DNA of 8,910 nt from Bacillota bacterium (GTDB lineage: Bacteria > Bacillota > Clostridia > Oscillospirales > Oscillospiraceae): positions 1 to 8,910 of the forward strand of contig JAJUHD010000101.1 of NCBI GenBank assembly GCA_029268085.1, read 5' to 3'. A program made the translations under genes and the position numbers. The notes under the pieces were generated by a model. It saw nothing but the letters and a program-made list of their open reading frames with translations, searched no databases and was not told where the DNA came from. Shown piece after piece: positions 5,507-8,910 of the stretch; positions within the stretch are counted from its first letter, which is position 1, and every line of letters begins with the position of its first letter.

Positions 5507-7027
5507 ATGGGAAAAAAGGTTTATGTTGAAGCCGCGAACACCCTCCCCGTTTACGATGTCTGCGACATTCTCGTAGTGGGCGGAGGGGCCGCCGGACACA
5601 GCGCCGCAATCGCCGCTGCGAGGGCCGGAGCGAAGGACATTATTCTTATGGAGCGCTACGGGTACATGGGCGGCGATGTGACGGGCGGCTACGTCATCAT
5701 GGTGCCTGACCTTTCCTGGTACGAAAAATCGTTTGTCCGCGGTCTCCAGGAGGAATGGTTTACCCGTCTTAAAAATATACCCGGTTCAGTAATGGCTCCG
5801 ACCCTTGACGAAATAGGAAGCGAGGACCCGGCGCTTCTTCACAGATGGGCGCCGTTTATTGACTGCGTCAGCAGGGGAACCTATTGCGCCAAAGGACCAA
5901 ACGGGGAAGAAATCAGGCGTGATACAAAGCGGCTGGTCCGCGCTGTTTTCTTTGAGCCGAATCAGCTCAAGATAGAAATGGACAAAATGCTTTTCGAGCA
6001 CAGGGACGCCATACGCGTGCTATATCACTCGTGGGGCACGAAGCCAATAATGGAAGGAAACGAAGTCAAAGGGGTAATCTTTGAAAGCAAGGAAGGCAGA
6101 AAGGCGATATTGGCAAAGACGGTAATCGACGCCACGGGCGACGGCGACCTTTACTGTCAGACAGGCGCGCCTTTTGCTAGTCTTGCAGACGGCCAATGCC
6201 GGTCAAGCACGACTGCCGTGGTGTGGCGTATAGGCGGCATAGACTGGGAGCTTTTCGCCGAGTGGAGGAGGCTGCACCCGGATCAGGATCAGGCGATGCG
6301 CGCGAGGATGATTCAGATAGCAGGTTTCCGCATAGGCGCAATTCCTTCAAACGCTAACGATATTTGCTGGATGAATAACTGGCATCCTAACAGGGACTGC
6401 ACAAAAATAAAGGATTTAACAGAAACTGAAATCAACACCCGAATCACCATCCGCGAAGTTTTAAACTATATGAAGGAAGCCTGTCCGCTTGCTTTCAGAA
6501 ACGCTTATTTATATGATATCGCTCCCCAGCTCGGAACCCGCTGCAGCCGCCGGTTAAAGGGCGAATACATAATTACCGCAAACGACTTTGCCTTTGCAAG
6601 CCAATTTGAAGACACAATCGCCTGGCACTCGACTATTTGCCAGATAAACGACTGCGGACCCGTCGAGATACCTTACCGAGCAATATTGCCTCAGAAAATC
6701 GAGAACCTTCTTGCTCCGGGCAGACACCTCTCCTCGGACGACGTGGCGATTGACTGGCTGAACCTTATACCGCAGTGCGTGGGAACCGGTCAGGCTGCGG
6801 GCGTCGCCGCGGCGGTAGCAGCAATGGACGGCACGAACGTCAGAAACGTCGACATCAAAAAGGTTCAGGACATTCTGATTGATCAGGACGTTCCCCTTCC
6901 CAGAAATCCGAGGGTTGACCCTTCGTACATGGAATGCGTAGAAGAGCATATGTACGGACTATATACCGACCTGGCCAAAAAAGCGCGCGCGGAGGCGGAC
7001 GGGCTCAAAACCTTCCGCCAGTGGTAG
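5507..7027 (+). CDS. FAD-dependent oxidoreductase, second paralogue (506 aa)
   Basis: A soluble flavoprotein of the same family as the product of 771-2234. FAD motifs are in the same order: GGGAAG at residues 25-30, E49 in ILMERYGYMGG, VIDATGDGD at 206-214, and GRHLSSDDV to CVGTGQAAG at 405-432. The two proteins align end to end. The main difference is an insertion of about 15 residues between LLHRW and FEPNQLK, roughly residues 117-145, rich in charge and carrying C120 and C127, plus a slightly longer C-terminus (KTFRQW). Changes near the second FAD motif (SADAGAIGMLY against SSDDVAIDWLN) may alter substrate choice. The start follows a strong AAAGGAGG with a 5-nt spacer. It is monocistronic, with a consensus promoter and a strong terminator. 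Substrate unknown; a duplicated enzyme with diverged specificity is the simplest reading. Confidence 0.9.
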   Translation: MGKKVYVEAANTLPVYDVCDILVVGGGAAGHSAAIAAARAGAKDIILMERYGYMGGDVTGGYVIMVPDLSWYEKSFVRGLQEEWFTRLKNIPGSVMAPTLDEIGSEDPALLHRWAPFIDCVSRGTYCAKGPNGEEIRRDTKRLVRAVFFEPNQLKIEMDKMLFEHRDAIRVLYHSWGTKPIMEGNEVKGVIFESKEGRKAILAKTVIDATGDGDLYCQTGAPFASLADGQCRSSTTAVVWRIGGIDWELFAEWRRLHPDQDQAMRARMIQIAGFRIGAIPSNANDICWMNNWHPNRDCTKIKDLTETEINTRITIREVLNYMKEACPLAFRNAYLYDIAPQLGTRCSRRLKGEYIITANDFAFASQFEDTIAWHSTICQINDCGPVEIPYRAILPQKIENLLAPGRHLSSDDVAIDWLNLIPQCVGTGQAAGVAAAVAAMDGTNVRNVDIKKVQDILIDQDVPLPRNPRVDPSYMECVEEHMYGLYTDLAKKARAEADGLKTFRQW

Positions 7028-7036
7028 AATAAACGC

Positions 7037-7082
7037 AAACAAAGAGCCTCCGGTCCTTTTTAGGACCGGAGGCTCTTTGTTT
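7037..7082. terminator. Perfect long-stem bidirectional terminator
   Basis: A perfect 20-bp inverted repeat: 7037-7056 (ending CCTCCGGTCC) pairs with 7063-7082 (beginning GGACCGGAGG) around the loop TTTTTA. The outer ends are AAA and TTT. It lies 9 bp after the stop codon of the 506-aa gene and can also stop transcription arriving from the leftward operon on the right. Confidence 0.92.
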
Positions 7083-7187
7083 ATATCAAGAAGAATAATG
7101 AAATATCAGATTAAAAATCGCAAACGAACGAACTTGTAGATTAAAAGAATAAGCTGCCCTTGCTAAATCAAAAAGCCGAAGAAAGAT
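7083..7187. other. Intergenic DNA between convergent transcription units
   Basis: AT-rich sequence with no supported gene, promoter or strong hairpin. The only short open frame (ATG at about 7098, 13 codons) has no ribosome binding site. Confidence 0.5.
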
Positions 7188-7515
7188 TTATGCCGTTATC
7201 GCTTTAATGATTATGTAAGCCGCATAAGCTGTCAACGCCGGAATGGATTTGACATAAAACGCCGGCAGCACTATTGCCGTTCACCCTACCGCCGGAACGC
7301 TCCTCTGAAACGCCACCATCACTAAGCCTATACTCGACAGGCTCATTCATTACCGCGAAATTATCAGCATAACCGGCAATAGCTATCGCCTGAAGCATAG
7401 GGAAACCATCAAGTAAAATCTGTGCATCTGTATTGACAGCCTACAACATTGCCGCTGTCATAACAAACAGGCATATAATAAAGGCAGTCATCGGTTTTCA
7501 AATGCCGGTTTTCAT
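7188..7515 (-). pseudogene. Degenerate small membrane-protein gene downstream of the reductase
   Basis: A textbook SD (AAGGGAGG) overlaps the stop codon of the reductase gene and is followed after 5 nt by an ATG (7515-7513), as for a translationally coupled third cistron. The frame reads MKTGI, then TGA, then KPMTAFIICLFVMTAAML (a clear hydrophobic helix), then TAG, then AVNTDAQILLDGFPMLQAI and a soluble-looking stretch. In the +1 frame the sequence continues as another hydrophobic stretch, AIVLPAFYVKSIPAL and TAYAAYIIIKAITA, ending with TAA at 7190-7188. Stops at codons 6 and 25 and the frame change mean it cannot make one protein as read. It looks like a decayed membrane protein, perhaps a transporter fragment, but no family is recognised. 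Sequencing error is an alternative for single sites, less so for several. Confidence 0.45.
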
Positions 7516-7526
7516 TCTTGCCTCCC

Positions 7527-8714
7527 TTATTCCGGCCATATTTCAACGGACAGATCCGACAACGGATATGTACAGCACGGATGGATGTAACCGTTTTTAA
7601 TATCTGCCGCACGGCGGCCGTCCAAATCCGGCGGAGTAAATACTTTGCCGCTGTCAAGCCTTGAACGGCACCATCCGCATTCGCCGCTGCGGCAATGCGA
7701 CGGCGCCTTAATACCGGCGCGTTCAAGCGCGATCAGCACCGTTTCGCAGGCTTTCATGGGGACGGCAAGCGTTTCACCGTGGCATTTTACCGTAATCGTA
7801 TACTCTTTGCTTGTATCCCCCGGATAATTATCCAGGCCCGCGGGTGAGGCAGGCGCCGCAAGCATCTCCCGCCTGATGAATTTGCGCTCTATTGAGAGCT
7901 TTTCGAGCTCCTTCCCGACGAAGCCGTACATTGCCGAAGGCCCGCACATGAATATGCTGCAGGCATCCGTACAGTACTTTTTTATTAGCTCCGCAGTTAT
8001 GAAACCGCACTCATAACGGCTGTTTTCTTCCTCGGACAGTACGTGCACGACCCTGACCCTCTTGCACTGCGACATGATCTCATCCAGTTCCTTCAGGAAG
8101 AGTATGTCCTGCTCCCTGCGGTTGCCGTAGAGTATGGTCAGGCTGAAATCCTCGATCCCGTCGCGGATGGCATATGCCATTGAAAGGAAGGGCGTGATGC
8201 CGCTGCCGCCCGCGATGCCGACAACGTGCTTTTCGTCCCGCAGAGGTTCATAATAAAACGTCCCCTCCGGGCCGGATACGGTGAGCTCTGTTCCAGCCCT
8301 CCAGTCGGAAAGTATATGGTCGGATGCGAACCCGTCCGCTATGCGCTTGACCGTAATCGAATATTTACCTTCCTTTGTCATTTGCGGAGAGCTTGAGATG
8401 GAATACGGCCTCGTCAGCCGTGAAGCCCCTATGGTCAGGCTGACCGACAGATATTGCCCCGCGCGAAACGGCGCAAGCTCTTTGCCCGACAGAATATACG
8501 TCTTGGCGATATCCCCATGCTCTATGACTTCCGCAACTGTCACCCGCTGGCTTCTGGGATGCATACGCTCCGCCAGCCGGTTGACAGGATAAACCGCCGT
8601 CGCACGCTCCGGAGAACCGTCAGCCAGCTTTTTTTCGCGGCGAGGCACGAGTTTTTTGAACTGCAGCATGTCAAGTAATCCAACAGGTTTGACGTGGAAT
8701 TTGAATTCTTTCAT
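7527..8714 (-). CDS. NAD(P)H-dependent flavin and [2Fe-2S] oxidoreductase (395 aa)
   Basis: An electron-transfer reductase in the order FAD domain, NAD(P) domain, plant-type ferredoxin domain, as in PaaE, Hcr and phthalate dioxygenase reductase-like proteins. Flavin-site motif RPYSISS is at residues 102-108, the nucleotide loop GIAGGSGITP at 166-175, LYGNRR at 195-200 and the C-terminal FNR motif MCGPS at 256-260. The [2Fe-2S] site is C341-x4-C346-x2-C349 with C380 (in HPCCTYP) as the fourth ligand. About 55 residues precede the flavin domain; this basic extension (KLVPRREKKL) is not part of the core fold and may dock a partner. No membrane segment is seen. By family it takes electrons from NAD(P)H and passes them through the flavin to the iron-sulfur centre and a partner oxidoreductase. 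Its ATG overlaps the stop of the upstream cistron (ATGA), so the two products are probably made together. The partner is unknown. Confidence 0.92.
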   Translation of the reverse strand: MKEFKFHVKPVGLLDMLQFKKLVPRREKKLADGSPERATAVYPVNRLAERMHPRSQRVTVAEVIEHGDIAKTYILSGKELAPFRAGQYLSVSLTIGASRLTRPYSISSSPQMTKEGKYSITVKRIADGFASDHILSDWRAGTELTVSGPEGTFYYEPLRDEKHVVGIAGGSGITPFLSMAYAIRDGIEDFSLTILYGNRREQDILFLKELDEIMSQCKRVRVVHVLSEEENSRYECGFITAELIKKYCTDACSIFMCGPSAMYGFVGKELEKLSIERKFIRREMLAAPASPAGLDNYPGDTSKEYTITVKCHGETLAVPMKACETVLIALERAGIKAPSHCRSGECGWCRSRLDSGKVFTPPDLDGRRAADIKNGYIHPCCTYPLSDLSVEIWPE

Positions 8715-8910
8715 ATAGTCGCCTCCCTGATGTCAGCCATCGTCAGCTTTGCAGTCAGCTCTCCGTTTAGATAGGTGGAGCTGTAACCGTAAATACGCGG
8801 GCCGTAGCCTCCCGCAAAACGGATGCCCGGGACGATGTGATCCTCTTTCAGCATCATGAGTCTCGCGAGCATGGTATCCCACTCGCTGCACTCATACGCA
8901 TACATTGTCC
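8711..8910 (-). CDS. Unrecognised protein, C-terminal 65 residues (cut by window edge)
   Basis: An open frame enters from the right edge and ends with TGA at 8713-8711, overlapping the reductase start by 4 bp. The visible protein reads TMYAYECSEWDTMLARL and continues with KEDHIVPGIRFAGGYGPRIY, then YLNGELTAKLTMADIREATI. The Met at 8905 could be a start for a 64-aa protein, but no ribosome binding site is visible in the few bases before it, so it is more likely internal. I do not recognise the family. Translational coupling to an NAD(P)H reductase suggests that the complete protein is an oxidoreductase or its partner, which is inference only. Confidence 0.65.
   Translation of the reverse strand, partial: TMYAYECSEWDTMLARLMMLKEDHIVPGIRFAGGYGPRIYGYSSTYLNGELTAKLTMADIREATI

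Noticed and set aside
7098..7139. 13-codon plus-strand frame MKYQIKNRKRTNL
   Set aside because: No ribosome binding site and it follows a strong terminator.
1..8910. CRISPR array, tRNA or rRNA genes
   Set aside because: No regularly spaced repeats beyond the two at the IS end and no tRNA or rRNA signature sequences were seen on either strand.

Overview
The window looks like chromosomal DNA of an anaerobic Gram-positive bacterium of the Clostridia. The signs are strong AGGAGG-type ribosome binding sites, TATAAT promoters (two with an extended TGn motif), hairpin-plus-T terminators, a soluble PAS-GGDEF-HD-GYP protein of a style common in Firmicutes, and a candidate Spo0A box. This placement is inferred from style; no rRNA or marker gene is present.

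Left edge (1 to about 448, minus strand): the left end of an IS21-family insertion sequence. It holds the first 108 codons of the transposase IstA, which runs off the window, and a 24-bp-period direct repeat at the terminus. From 449 to 770 there is intergenic DNA with one good promoter.

Centre (771-7082, plus strand): three separately promoted and separately terminated genes. Two are paralogous FAD-dependent oxidoreductases (487 and 506 aa) that share more than half of their residues by eye. Between them lies an 855-aa cytoplasmic signalling protein with four PAS-like domains, a GGDEF domain with intact active and inhibitory sites, and an HD-GYP phosphodiesterase domain with its metal ligands present. 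A perfect 20-bp stem terminator ends this block and faces the convergent genes on its right.

Right (7188-8910, minus strand): the end of a leftward operon. It holds the C-terminal part of an unrecognised protein, then, overlapping by 4 bp (ATGA), a 395-aa NAD(P)H-dependent flavin/[2Fe-2S] reductase, and then a degenerate membrane-protein gene. The degenerate gene still has a perfect SD overlapping the reductase stop codon but is broken by stops and a frameshift.

Together the intact genes suggest a redox locus: two related flavoproteins of unknown substrate, a PAS-based c-di-GMP sensor or regulator, and a reductase that could move electrons from NAD(P)H. That the reductase serves the flavoproteins is only an inference from proximity. 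Substrate identity cannot be read from the sequence.
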